Below, in pieces: positions 14,467 to 22,627 of a stretch of 27,561 bases of DNA. This DNA comes from an uncultured Collinsella sp. Its GTDB lineage: Bacteria; Actinomycetota; Coriobacteriia; Coriobacteriales; Coriobacteriaceae. The notes under the pieces were generated by a model that was not told where the DNA came from, made no database searches, and was given only the letters and a program-made list of their open reading frames with translations. Positions within the stretch are counted from its first letter, which is position 1. Each line of letters starts with the position of its first letter. The stretch covers positions 1-27,561 of the forward strand of contig CAKTWE010000018.1 in the NCBI GenBank assembly GCA_934630385.1. Reading direction: 5' to 3'. Position numbers and translations under genes: made by a program.

Positions 14467-14517
14467 TTGCATAACTGTGCATAGTGTATATATACTGTGC
14501 TTACCGGTTATATACAC
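14467..14517 (+). promoter_or_regulatory. Promoter and probable operator of the GntR-ABC operon
   Basis: TTGCAT (14467-14472) is followed by TATACT (14491-14496, 18 bp) or TATATA (14489-14494, 16 bp). A perfect inverted pair GTGTATATA (14484-14492) and TATATACAC (14509-14517), centres 25 bp apart, covers the -10 and start region. This suits autorepression by the YtrA-type regulator encoded next, whose family binds AT-rich dyads in its own promoter. Confidence 0.6.
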
Positions 14518-14544
14518 GTGTAGCCCAACAGCTAAGGAGCCGCT

Positions 14545-14925
14545 GTGGACATTATCCTATCCAATTCGAGCGACAAGCCCATCTACGAGCAGATATCCTC
14601 GCAGGTCAAAGCTCAAATCCTTTCGGGCACGCTCGCCGCGGGAGCCAAACTCCCCAGCATCCGCGCACTCGCGAGCGACCTGGGCGTGAGCGTCATCACC
14701 ACCAAGCGCGCCTACGCCGATCTGGAGCAGCTCGGGTTTATCTGTACCGTGCAGGGCAAGGGCTGCTTTGTTGCCGACGGCAACCAAGAACTCTTGCGTG
14801 AAAACCAGCTCTGCCATATCGAAGAGCTGCTTACGCAGGCGGCAGAACAAGCCGAAGCCCTGAGCGTCACGCGCGACAAACTGCACGAGATGCTCGACCT
14901 GGTAGCCCCCGAAACCATGCAGTAG
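14545..14925 (+). CDS. GntR family regulator, YtrA subfamily
   Basis: 126 residues starting with GTG at 14545, five bases after AAGGAG. The winged helix-turn-helix (about 10-76) reads PIYEQISSQVKAQILSGTLAAGAKLPSIRALASDLGVSVITTKRAYADLEQLG, a standard GntR domain. Only about 45 residues follow, as in the YtrA subfamily, where the short tail dimerises and there is no full effector domain. YtrA-type proteins repress adjacent ABC transporter operons and respond to cell-envelope stress such as some peptide antibiotics. That is family knowledge. The ABC ATPase gene starts 23 bp downstream, and the promoter carries a perfect 9-bp inverted repeat. Confidence 0.92.
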   Translation: MDIILSNSSDKPIYEQISSQVKAQILSGTLAAGAKLPSIRALASDLGVSVITTKRAYADLEQLGFICTVQGKGCFVADGNQELLRENQLCHIEELLTQAAEQAEALSVTRDKLHEMLDLVAPETMQ

Positions 14926-14948
14926 CCATCTGCAAGAAAGGCTATACC

Positions 14949-15830
14949 ATGCAAAACTTGTTAGAACTCAAAGGTGTCTCACGCCGCGTGAGCGACCGTT
15001 TTTCGCTGCGTGATGTCACGTTCGCCGTGGAGCCCGGCCAGATTATTGGCTTTGTGGGCGCTAACGGTGCCGGCAAGACAACGACCATTCGCGCCGCGCT
15101 CGGGCTTATCAAGCTCGATGCCGGCGAGGTGCGCCTGTTTGGGCAGCGCTGTGGCGCCGACGCGCCCGATGAGACACAGCGCTGCCTGCGCTCCCGCGTC
15201 GGTCTCGTCCTGGACACATGCCCCTTCCCTTCAACGCTCAAGGTGGGCCAGATCGAGGCACTCGTAGGCCAGGCGTACCCCACGTGGGACCGCAAAACGT
15301 TCGCCGGATTCATCGACCGATTTGGCCTCGATCCCAAGACAAAGGTCAAGGATCTCTCCCGTGGCATGGGCATGAAACTGCAGCTTGCCTGTGCACTCAG
15401 CCATAATGCCAAGCTACTCCTTTTGGACGAAGCCACCGCGGGCCTCGATCCCATGGCGCGCGAGGAACTGCTCGATGAGCTGCTTGCTTTTGTCGCCGAC
15501 GGCCAGCACAGCGTGCTGCTCTCGAGCCACATTACGTCCGACCTCGATCGCGCCGCCGACCGCGTCATCTGCATCGATAACGGCTCGATTGTGTTTGACC
15601 TGCCGCGCGAGGACATTACCGACCGAGCCGGCATCGCCCACTGCACCCAAGCGCAGGCCGCCGAGCTTATGGCTTGCGTCGAAGGTGCCCATGCCGCCCG
15701 CCACGCCTACAGCGTGGACGTGCTCGTGCCCAACCGTCGCGAAACGCTCGAGGCCTTTCCCGAGATTCCCTGCGATCGGGTAACCATTGACGACTATCTT
15801 CGCCTCACGCTGAAAGGGGCTTCAAAATGA
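14949..15830 (+). CDS. ABC transporter ATP-binding protein, YtrB/BcrA-like
   Basis: 293 residues. Walker A is GANGAGKTTT at 37-46. The signature loop is LSRGMGMKLQLACAL, a variant of LSGGQ with Arg-Gly-Met. Walker B is LLLLDEATAGLDP, followed by the H-loop SSHITSDLD. A C-terminal extension of about 70 residues follows, as in BcrA/YtrB-type ATPases. It powers the permease encoded next, whose start overlaps its stop by ATGA (15827-15830). The set is a typical GntR-controlled exporter or envelope-stress ABC system. Which compound it acts on is unknown. Its ribosome site AAGAAAGG lies 8 bp before the ATG. Confidence 0.92.
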   Translation: MQNLLELKGVSRRVSDRFSLRDVTFAVEPGQIIGFVGANGAGKTTTIRAALGLIKLDAGEVRLFGQRCGADAPDETQRCLRSRVGLVLDTCPFPSTLKVGQIEALVGQAYPTWDRKTFAGFIDRFGLDPKTKVKDLSRGMGMKLQLACALSHNAKLLLLDEATAGLDPMAREELLDELLAFVADGQHSVLLSSHITSDLDRAADRVICIDNGSIVFDLPREDITDRAGIAHCTQAQAAELMACVEGAHAARHAYSVDVLVPNRRETLEAFPEIPCDRVTIDDYLRLTLKGASK

Positions 15831-16525
15831 AACGCGCCTTTATGTCCGAGCTCGCCATCGCTCGCACGCTCATCCCGAGCATTGCGGGCGTCGGCCTGTT
15901 CATCTTCGTCGTGCTAACCCTTGCCAACGCATCGGACGGCGATTCCGGTATGAGCGCCGGCGCCTGCGCGGTCAGCGCCATGTCACCCATCATAATCATG
16001 AACTCACTGGCTGGCTACGATAACCAAAACGGTTGGGAGCGCTATCGGGCAACGCTGCCGTTCTCGCGCAAAGACATCATCTGCGCACGCTACCTGTGCA
16101 TTATTGCTTTCTCGGCCGTCATGGCATGCGCCGCCGTGCTTTTGAACATCATCGCCCTTCCGTTCTTCGATCACACGGGCATTCCCTCGACGGGACAGAC
16201 CGTCTTTGAGATCACAATAGCCTCCGCCGCATCGATGCTCATCTCCCTCATGATGGTGTTTTTAGCACAGCCGCTGTTCTTTCGATTTGGACACATGGAG
16301 GCGCTGCGCCTTTCCGTCGGCCTGTTTGCCCTGATGGGCTGCGGTACCATGGCAATGCTGAGCTCTTCCAACCCCATCAGCAACTGGCTCATGTCGATTG
16401 CCGGAGCGAATCCCGATCCTGCCGTTCTGGGCTGTCTGTGCGCAGGAATTGCCGTGCTGGCCCTCGCGCTATGTGCAATCAGCTGCACCGTCAGCACCAA
16501 GGTCTATCGAGCACGCGATCTGTAG
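15827..16525 (+). CDS. ABC-2 type permease of the GntR-controlled transporter
   Basis: 232 residues with about six transmembrane helices. The first spans roughly 13-33 (IPSIAGVGLFIFVVLTLANA) and the last 208-228 (LGCLCAGIAVLALALCAISC). The segment NQNGWERYRATLPFSRKDIICARYL between helices 2 and 3 is the cytoplasmic coupling region seen in ABC-2 permeases of the YtrC/ABC2_membrane_5 type. It overlaps the ATPase gene by four bases and ends the operon. The 90-bp gap to the convergent ClC gene has a few short GC-rich dyads but no clear terminator. Confidence 0.88.
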   Translation: MKRAFMSELAIARTLIPSIAGVGLFIFVVLTLANASDGDSGMSAGACAVSAMSPIIIMNSLAGYDNQNGWERYRATLPFSRKDIICARYLCIIAFSAVMACAAVLLNIIALPFFDHTGIPSTGQTVFEITIASAASMLISLMMVFLAQPLFFRFGHMEALRLSVGLFALMGCGTMAMLSSSNPISNWLMSIAGANPDPAVLGCLCAGIAVLALALCAISCTVSTKVYRARDL

Positions 16526-16615
16526 CCACGCGAGTCTCAATGCACGAAGGGCGCGATCGCCGCCCCTCCCCGCAAATCCGTGGCAAACGGCATGTCCCTG
16601 GCGTGCGCCACCGTA

Positions 16616-17914
16616 CTACTTGCGCAGCGGCTTGGGCAGCGGAATGCCGGCGGCGATGACGGCCGCGATGATCATGCAGACAATGCCCTTGAGCGGGAAG
16701 CACATAAGCAGCAGGCCCACGACCATGACGGGCTGACGCATAACGGCGCCCATCGTCGAGGCCGTGCAGACGGCGACGCAAAAGACCGGATCGGCGCCGG
16801 TGAGGATGGCAAGGCCGTAGCCCAGGCTTACGCCCGAGAAGATAACCGGGAAGAAATGGCCGCCACGCCAGCCCATGTTGATGAGGGCGGGTGTCAGCAT
16901 GGCCTTGACAAGACCGGTCGCGATGAGCACGCCGGCGGGGATGGTCAGATAGGTTTCCATGAGCACATCGGCCTGCGTCTCGCCGGCAAACATGGTGTAG
17001 GGCAGGGCCGTGCCGCAGATGGCGAGTGCCAGACCGGCCAACATGGCCTTGACGACGGGGCGCTCCCCTATTGCATGGGACAGCGCCTCGCTTGCATGCT
17101 CGGAGACAAAGTACAGCCAGCCGCATACGGTGCCGACCAACGCCAGCGGAATGAGCCAGACAAGTTCCAGGTTGCCCACCTCGGCGGACTCGAACCTGGG
17201 CATGCCCATGCCGCCACCCATAAGCTGGCCAAGCAGCAGGTAGGTACCCAGACCGCCGGCAATCGCAATGCCGTAGACCACGGTCTTTTGCGCCTTGGGC
17301 AGCTTGATGGTGATCTCGTCGGACGCGAAGTCCTCGCCAGCGCCCTGGCCATCGGCGCTACCGGCGAGCGGCGCCACAAAGCCAAAGGCAGGTGCGGTGA
17401 AGAGCGCCGTCAGGGCAGCCTGGGTACCCAGCAGCGTGAGCTGCCTAAACTCGGTGCCAAAGCGACGCATGCGGTCGCCGACCCAGCTGCACAGGCCCGC
17501 GATAACGCCGGTCAGGCCGGCCTCCGGTCCAATGCTTCCGCCAAACAGCAGCGGCAGCAACGCCGCGAGCGAAAGCTTGCCCAGGTTGTCGTACGGATAG
17601 CGACCGTCTTGCTTAACCCTGGCCATTACCTGGTTGAGGTCATCGGTCTTGGTGCCCGTCATCTTTTCGTACAGGCCGATCAGCAGGCCGCCCAGCAGGC
17701 AGACGAAAAACGGGTACGGCAAAAAACCGAACGGCCCGCTGGCAAGCTCGGGCGAAGCGACGCCCAGCGCGTGCGGAATCTCGGTCCATAGATAGTCGAT
17801 GCCGTGCTCCATCGCAAAGAAAAACAGCCAGACCGCGGCGCCCGCAAACGCACCGGTCACGGCCACGCTCACTAAAAACAGCGCACGGTTTTTGGGTTTT
17901 GCAAGGTTATCCAT
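16616..17914 (-). CDS. ClC family chloride channel/transporter
   Basis: 432 residues with the repeated-helix ClC architecture. The ion-path segment reads LLFGGSIGPEAGLTGVIAGLCSWVGDRMRRFG, a variant of the G-(K/R)-E-G-P motif with the glutamate after the proline. The later GWRGGHFFPVIFSGVSLGYGLA corresponds to the conserved G-x-F-x-P segment near the second gate. It lacks C-terminal CBS domains. ClC proteins move Cl- passively or exchange it for protons, and some move fluoride. The mechanism cannot be settled by eye because the gating glutamate is shifted. The ATG at 17914 follows GGGAGG by five bases. It is a single-gene unit. Confidence 0.88.
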   Translation of the reverse strand: MDNLAKPKNRALFLVSVAVTGAFAGAAVWLFFFAMEHGIDYLWTEIPHALGVASPELASGPFGFLPYPFFVCLLGGLLIGLYEKMTGTKTDDLNQVMARVKQDGRYPYDNLGKLSLAALLPLLFGGSIGPEAGLTGVIAGLCSWVGDRMRRFGTEFRQLTLLGTQAALTALFTAPAFGFVAPLAGSADGQGAGEDFASDEITIKLPKAQKTVVYGIAIAGGLGTYLLLGQLMGGGMGMPRFESAEVGNLELVWLIPLALVGTVCGWLYFVSEHASEALSHAIGERPVVKAMLAGLALAICGTALPYTMFAGETQADVLMETYLTIPAGVLIATGLVKAMLTPALINMGWRGGHFFPVIFSGVSLGYGLAILTGADPVFCVAVCTASTMGAVMRQPVMVVGLLLMCFPLKGIVCMIIAAVIAAGIPLPKPLRK

Positions 17915-17953
17915 CGGGACCTCCCGTGGTCAAAATCGACAAAGATACGTTTT

Positions 17954-17959
17954 ATTGTA
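17954..17959 (-). promoter_or_regulatory. Possible -10 element of the ClC gene
   Basis: The coding strand reads TACAAT in CTCTACAATAAAA, about 40 bp before the ATG. The -35 is weak. Confidence 0.4.
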
Positions 17960-18039
17960 GAGCGAGCGTTGCCCGAACGAGCCAACCATCTGCGCCGCAA
18001 ACGGCACCATTGGGAGTCATAACGGAGCAGGCTCAAGAC

Positions 18040-18573
18040 TTACCCGTTGATAATCGAGGCAATCTCGCGCAAATCGTCGGCGAAGTAGATGCCGTGCTGG
18101 CGCCTCGGGCTCGAAAGCCCCTTATCAATCATGTGCCCGAGCAGCGCCTTGAGGTCGTTGTAGTAACCGTCCAGGTTATACAGGATGCATGGCGCACTCA
18201 GATGCCCCAGTGACACGGCCGACATGACCTCGGCAATCTCCTCGAGCGTGCCCGTGCCACCCGGGAAGGCGACGAACGCGTCACCGAGCTCAATCATCTT
18301 GGCCTTGCGCTCGGCCATATCACTCGTCACGATGAGGTCGTCGATGCCATCGTGCTGAAACTCGGCCTCGATAAAAAAGCTCGGCTCCACGCCCGTCACA
18401 TGACCGCCAGCATCGAGTACGCTATCGGCGAGCGCACCCATCAGGCCCGATTTGGACCCGCCGTATACCAGCGCGTGCCCGTTAGAGCCAATCCAGTTGC
18501 CCAGCTCTTGCACCGCAGGCAAAAATGCTGGGTCGTTACCAACGCTGGCGCCCAGGTATACCGTGATGTTCAT
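18040..18573 (-). CDS. LOG family protein (cytokinin riboside 5'-monophosphate phosphoribohydrolase type)
   Basis: 177 residues, starting at the ATG at 18573 seven bases after GAGGGGG. A TTG two codons upstream is closer to the site and less likely. The LOG nucleotide-binding fold is clear: ITVYLGASVGNDP at the N-terminus, LVYGGSKSGLMGALAD, the catalytic-type MAERKAKMIELGDAFVAFPGGTGTLEEI with M-x-x-R-K and P-G-G-x-G-T-x-x-E, and a C-terminal helix. These enzymes release the base from nucleoside monophosphates. They were once annotated as lysine decarboxylases. The substrate here is unknown. It follows the ion-channel gene by 36 bp on the same strand and is probably co-transcribed. Confidence 0.9.
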   Translation of the reverse strand: MNITVYLGASVGNDPAFLPAVQELGNWIGSNGHALVYGGSKSGLMGALADSVLDAGGHVTGVEPSFFIEAEFQHDGIDDLIVTSDMAERKAKMIELGDAFVAFPGGTGTLEEIAEVMSAVSLGHLSAPCILYNLDGYYNDLKALLGHMIDKGLSSPRRQHGIYFADDLREIASIING

Positions 18574-18609
18574 ATGCAATCCCCCTCATCGTGACGCGCG
18601 GCGCCCGTT

Positions 18610-19035
18610 CTAGCGTTGGCGGCGGCGATATTCGCGCACACGGCGCGACAGGTCGGCGAGCTCGTCACGATCGAGCTCTTCCAAATGCTCAAGATCGTCC
18701 ATAAAGCGCGCCATGGTGTCCTTTTGGCGCAGCTTGATGAGCGTATTGCAGTAGTTCACCGCCACACCCGTGAGCATGGCGATGTAGAAGATGCTGATGA
18801 CGCTCAGGACGACGGTAATCGCGCGGGCAACCGGCGTCTCGGCCGGAATATCGCCAAAGCCGATGGTCGAGACCGTCTCAAAGCTAAACCACAGGCCATC
18901 GCCAAACGTGAGGGTCGTAGGCTCGGACAGCCAGACAGCCGTCGAGCACAGCAGGTAAAAGATAAGAAACAGGCCCGTGATGCGTGCAAAGCCAGCCTGT
19001 CGCAGCACATCGGCAAGCGTCCTCAACCTGTTCAT
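18610..19035 (-). CDS. Two-helix potassium-type ion channel
   Basis: 141 residues. Helix 1 spans about 19-37, a pore helix and selectivity filter read TVSTIGFGD (filter 57-62), and helix 2 spans about 71-93. This is the Ion_trans_2 fold, which tetramerises to conduct K+. The filter has GFGD rather than GYGD, a substitution known in functional channels. The C-terminus (95-141) is a strongly charged helix that may form a coiled coil and contains no RCK domain. The chosen ATG at 19035 follows GGAAGGGG. An in-frame GTG upstream lacks a site. A GACAAT box 39 bp upstream adjoins the hairpin element at 19088. Confidence 0.88.
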   Translation of the reverse strand: MNRLRTLADVLRQAGFARITGLFLIFYLLCSTAVWLSEPTTLTFGDGLWFSFETVSTIGFGDIPAETPVARAITVVLSVISIFYIAMLTGVAVNYCNTLIKLRQKDTMARFMDDLEHLEELDRDELADLSRRVREYRRRQR

Positions 19036-19087
19036 TGCGGCCCCTTCCACGGACAACCAATCACGTTCGCTCGGTATTGTCCCACAA

Positions 19088-19145
19088 CCGGCAATTAGGG
19101 ACGTTCCTTTTGTGCCGGCAGAAAGGGACTGTCCCCAACTGCCGG
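19088..19145. repeat. Double GTCCC-core hairpin element, arms CCGGCA/TGCCGG
   Basis: Three arms, CCGGCA (19088-19093), TGCCGGCA (19113-19120) and TGCCGG (19140-19145), enclose two cores, ATTAGGGACGTTCCTTTTG and GAAAGGGACTGTCCCCAAC. Two tandem hairpins share the middle arm, exactly as in the 6477 element. It occupies the divergent region between the ion-channel and sensor-kinase genes. Confidence 0.85.
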
Positions 19146-19232
19146 GCGGGACCGTTTAGCGGTGCAGCTGCCGACTGGGCAGGCTGAGCTGGTATCCTTA
19201 TGCGGTAATGTCTCGATTCGTTAGGATTGCAT

Positions 19233-22037
19233 GTGAGAGCTTCCGCTGTCCTTCGTTCAGTTATATATCGCGCCCTGGCCATTGTGCTTGCCGCGCTTGC
19301 CGTGCTGAGTTCTATCGCGCCTGCCCAGGCTTTTGCCGATGACTCTAGTCAGCCAGTCAAAACGGTCCGCGTTGGTTGGCTCGTCAACAATGAGGGCTTC
19401 CAGGACGGCACCCCCGGCGAGCGTCTCTCGGGATGGGGTTACGAGTACCTCCAGACCCTCTCGTACTACACACCCGGCTGGCAGTACGAATACGTCTCCG
19501 GCACCTTCACCGAGCTTATGGAGAAGCTCGAAGCCGGCGAGATTGACCTCATGCCAAACATCTCCTACTCCGAAGAACGCGCCCAAAAACTGCTCTTCTC
19601 GTCGAACCCCGAGGGCACCGAACGCTACTACATCTACGCTAGGCCCGACCGTGACGACCTCGCAAAGGGTGACCCTCAAGCACTCCAGGGTCTCACTATC
19701 GGTTTCAACCCCGGCGTCATGCAAACCATCGTTGGCCAGCAATGGCTCGCCAACGAGGGCATTACCTGTACCTATAAGGAAATCAGCAGTAACGGCGACC
19801 TTTTCGATGCGCTGGCAAACGGCGAGGTCGACGCCATCATCATGAACGACACGACCTCGTCGCCCAACGCCTCCCCCATGTTCTACATTGGTTCGAGCGA
19901 CTACTACTTTGCCGTTCCCAAAAGCCACCCCGACCTGATGAACGACATCAATGCTGCCATGACGGCAATCGCTCGCGTCAACCCACGCTATAACGACGAA
20001 GTCAAATCTAGCTACTCGACCCAAAACAGCGGTTCATCATCGCTCAACGGCCCCGAATGTTCTTGGCTCAAAGCAAACAACAACACCATCACGCTCGGCT
20101 ACATTACGGGCAAACTCCCCTACTGCAACGAGGACGAAGACGGCGAAATGGAAGGATCGCTCGCATCGCTTGCGACGACGCTACACGATAAATTTGGCAT
20201 TACGGTCAAAACCGTCGCCTTTGATAGCTACAAGATGATGTCAAAGGCTCTGTCAAAGGGAAGTATAGACGTTGCGCTGCCGGTATACCGAGATTACTGG
20301 TTTGCCGAGCAAACAGGCGTTGTGCAGTCGATATCGTTGGGGACCATATCCCTCACCGCCATCCACACCGGCAGCAACCTGAACAAAGACCTTCAGAACA
20401 TCGCCTGTACCAAATCATCGTTTGTCAACAAAAATGCACTTGAAAGTCTGTTCCCCACAGCGACCGTAACCGAATACCAATCCGACGATGAAGCGTTCGA
20501 TGCCCTCAGGAAGGGAACGGCGCACTGCATCGTCGCTCCCAGTTCACGCGTAAAAACCATCGGTGACCGTTACGATCTCGAGGACTGCGAGACGACCGAG
20601 CTCCCTGACACCTGTGAGCTCTCGTGCTGGATTTCGCGCGGAAAACCCGAGCTGTTGGGAATCATCAACAAGGGCATCATCAATGCCGGAGAATCGCTCT
20701 CCGCAAGCAATTTCTCCTCCACGTCGTACACGGCCCAGGAATCCAACACGCTTCAATTCCTTTATCGCAACCGCACCGCCATTGCAGCTACCCTCATCGG
20801 TATGTTGTCGGTCGGCGTCGTCCTGCTCATCTGGGCGCTCGTGCGCGCTCGAACCGAGCGCAAAAAAGCCGATGCTGCCAACGCCGCTAAGACGGCATTC
20901 CTCACGCGCATGAGCCACGACATCCGCACGCCGCTCAACGGCATCCTGGGCCTTATCGAGATCGAGGAATTGAAGGAAGGCGATATGCAAGTCGCCCGCG
21001 AGAGCCGTGCCAAGGCGCGCGTTGCCGCCAGTCACCTGCTCTCGCTGATCAACGACATCCTCGAGATGGGAAAAATCGAAGACCGCAAGCTAACACTGGA
21101 ACATGCGCCTTTTAACCTCAAAGAGCTCTGTGACGATACGCTGGTGCTGTGCAAGCTCCGCGCGTCCAGTAACGGCATCACAATGCAGGACAATAGTCTG
21201 CCGTACGCCACGGGGCCATACATGATCGGCAGTCCCACCCATATCCGACAGATCATGATCAACCTGTTAGACAACAGCATTAAGTACAACAAGCACGGCG
21301 GCTCCGTCACCTTTAGTTCAAAGACCAAGCCACTCGATAACGGGCGCGCGCTCTTTTGCTTTAGCGTTTCGGATACCGGCATTGGCATGGCTCCCGAGTT
21401 TTTAAAGCATATCTATGAGCCGTTTGCCCAAGAAGGTGACGATGCGCGCAGCAAGTTCCAAGGAACCGGCATGGGCATGCCAATCGTCAAGTCGCTTATT
21501 GAACTGATGGGCGGCACGATTGAGATTTCGAGTGAGGTGGGCGTGGGAAGCACGTTCAACGTCCAGATTCCGCTCGATATCGACAAAAACCCTCAGGCAA
21601 GAGAGGCTGCGAACAGGCCGGCAAACAGCTGCTCGCTTGCCGGGATGAACATCCTTTTGGCAGAAGATAACGAGCTCAATGCCGAGATTGCCCAGGCTCT
21701 GCTCGAAAGCGAAGGCATCGTCGTTACTCGTGCCGCCGACGGCAACGAAACGGTCGACCTATACATGGGGCGTCCTGCCGGCAGCTTCGATGCGATCCTG
21801 ATGGACATCATGATGCCGGGCATGGATGGCTACGAGGCAACCCGCGCGATTCGTCTGAGCGAGAAGGCCGATGCGGCCGACATCCCCATCATCGCACTCA
21901 CCGCCAACGCCTTTGCCGAAGACGCCAAGGCGGCACACGACGCCGGCATGAACGCCCATCTGCCCAAACCGCTCGACTTTAGCAAGCTCAAAAACATACT
22001 CGCCTGTATCAAGAAAAACGGAGCCGTTTCGCTATAG
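19233..22037 (+). CDS. BvgS-like hybrid sensor histidine kinase with two fused solute-binding domains
   Basis: About 934 residues. A GTG at 19233 lies six bases after AGGA. The TTG at 19227 abuts that site. A signal peptide of about 35 residues ends near APAQA. Two SBP_bac_3 (periplasmic amino-acid-binding) domains follow at about 45-255 (VRVGWLVNNEGF) and 283-500 (ITLGYITGKLPYC). One transmembrane helix lies at about 517-537. The phospho-acceptor His562 sits in MSHDIRTPLNGIL, and the ATPase domain has NLLDNSIKYN, DTGIGM and GTGMGM. A receiver domain carries phospho-acceptor Asp858 in LMDIMMPG. Ligand binding outside the cell would set autophosphorylation and transfer to the receiver. No Hpt domain or output regulator is encoded nearby. 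It reads towards the second hybrid kinase. Confidence 0.92.
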   Translation: MRASAVLRSVIYRALAIVLAALAVLSSIAPAQAFADDSSQPVKTVRVGWLVNNEGFQDGTPGERLSGWGYEYLQTLSYYTPGWQYEYVSGTFTELMEKLEAGEIDLMPNISYSEERAQKLLFSSNPEGTERYYIYARPDRDDLAKGDPQALQGLTIGFNPGVMQTIVGQQWLANEGITCTYKEISSNGDLFDALANGEVDAIIMNDTTSSPNASPMFYIGSSDYYFAVPKSHPDLMNDINAAMTAIARVNPRYNDEVKSSYSTQNSGSSSLNGPECSWLKANNNTITLGYITGKLPYCNEDEDGEMEGSLASLATTLHDKFGITVKTVAFDSYKMMSKALSKGSIDVALPVYRDYWFAEQTGVVQSISLGTISLTAIHTGSNLNKDLQNIACTKSSFVNKNALESLFPTATVTEYQSDDEAFDALRKGTAHCIVAPSSRVKTIGDRYDLEDCETTELPDTCELSCWISRGKPELLGIINKGIINAGESLSASNFSSTSYTAQESNTLQFLYRNRTAIAATLIGMLSVGVVLLIWALVRARTERKKADAANAAKTAFLTRMSHDIRTPLNGILGLIEIEELKEGDMQVARESRAKARVAASHLLSLINDILEMGKIEDRKLTLEHAPFNLKELCDDTLVLCKLRASSNGITMQDNSLPYATGPYMIGSPTHIRQIMINLLDNSIKYNKHGGSVTFSSKTKPLDNGRALFCFSVSDTGIGMAPEFLKHIYEPFAQEGDDARSKFQGTGMGMPIVKSLIELMGGTIEISSEVGVGSTFNVQIPLDIDKNPQAREAANRPANSCSLAGMNILLAEDNELNAEIAQALLESEGIVVTRAADGNETVDLYMGRPAGSFDAILMDIMMPGMDGYEATRAIRLSEKADAADIPIIALTANAFAEDAKAAHDAGMNAHLPKPLDFSKLKNILACIKKNGAVSL

Positions 22038-22078
22038 TTTGTGCTCAACCACCATGCACCGCAGAAAGGAAGCTAACG

Positions 22079-22558
22079 ATGTTTAGGCCCTTACGTCGAA
22101 AGAAACGCGCCATCACTGACGAGGAGGCGCGCGAGCTGCTGGTCACTTGCAAGCGCGGCGTCTTTGCCGTCAACGGCGATGACGGCTACCCTTATGCCAT
22201 TCCCGTCAACTACTTCTTTGACACCGAGCACGACAAGATTTATTTCCATGGCGCCAAGGCTGGTCACAAGGTCGATTCACTCAAGCGTGATGACAAAGTC
22301 TGCTTTACCGTTTACGGCAACGAGTGGTACAAGGACGGCGACTGGGCTCCCTACGTTATGAGTACCGTTGTCTTTGGTCGTTGTCGCCTGGTAGATGAAA
22401 CGCCCGCGTTTATCGAGGACAAAGTCCGTCAGCTCGCGCTTAAGTACTACCCTTCTGCCGAAGAAGTCGAGGAGGAGATCGCCAAAGACATAAAGGGCGT
22501 CCAACTCTACGAGATTACGATTGAGCATCTTTGCGGTAAGCAGATTCAAGAAAAGTAA
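22079..22558 (+). CDS. Pyridoxamine 5'-phosphate oxidase-like flavin protein (NimA-type)
   Basis: 159 residues of the split-barrel FMN-binding fold. A basic start, MFRPLRRKKRAITDEEARELL, leads to GVFAVNGDDGYPYAIPVNYFFD and KIYFHGAKAGHKVDSLKRDDKVCFTVYG. The GYPYAVP and YFHGA-x-x-G-x-K patterns are typical of NimA/5-nitroimidazole-reductase-like members. These bind FMN and reduce small molecules. A resistance role is only a family possibility. The ATG at 22079 follows AGAAAGGAAG. It lies 41 bp after the first hybrid kinase gene and may be its operon partner, though a functional link is not evident. Confidence 0.87.
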   Translation: MFRPLRRKKRAITDEEARELLVTCKRGVFAVNGDDGYPYAIPVNYFFDTEHDKIYFHGAKAGHKVDSLKRDDKVCFTVYGNEWYKDGDWAPYVMSTVVFGRCRLVDETPAFIEDKVRQLALKYYPSAEEVEEEIAKDIKGVQLYEITIEHLCGKQIQEK

Positions 22559-22585
22559 GCCCCTCAGCAGGCCTCATCAATAGCA

Positions 22586-22625
22586 ATATGGCCCGGTTCC
22601 AACCCACCTTGGAACCGGGCCATAT
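22586..22625. terminator. Perfect 17-bp hairpin between convergent genes
   Basis: ATATGGCCCGGTTCCAA and its exact complement enclose a CCCACC loop. It sits between the PNPOx-like gene and the second hybrid kinase gene, whose stop is 3 bp away. There is no real T tract, so it may block read-through or protect 3' ends rather than act as a canonical terminator. Confidence 0.65.
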
Positions 22626-22627
22626 GC

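Noticed and set aside
16526..16615. Terminator between the ABC permease and ClC genes
   Set aside because: Only short GC-rich dyads without a T tract are present.
19209..19217. TGTCTCGAT resembling the array half-site
   Set aside because: Only nine bases match and the TGTAACA half is missing, so chance is sufficient.
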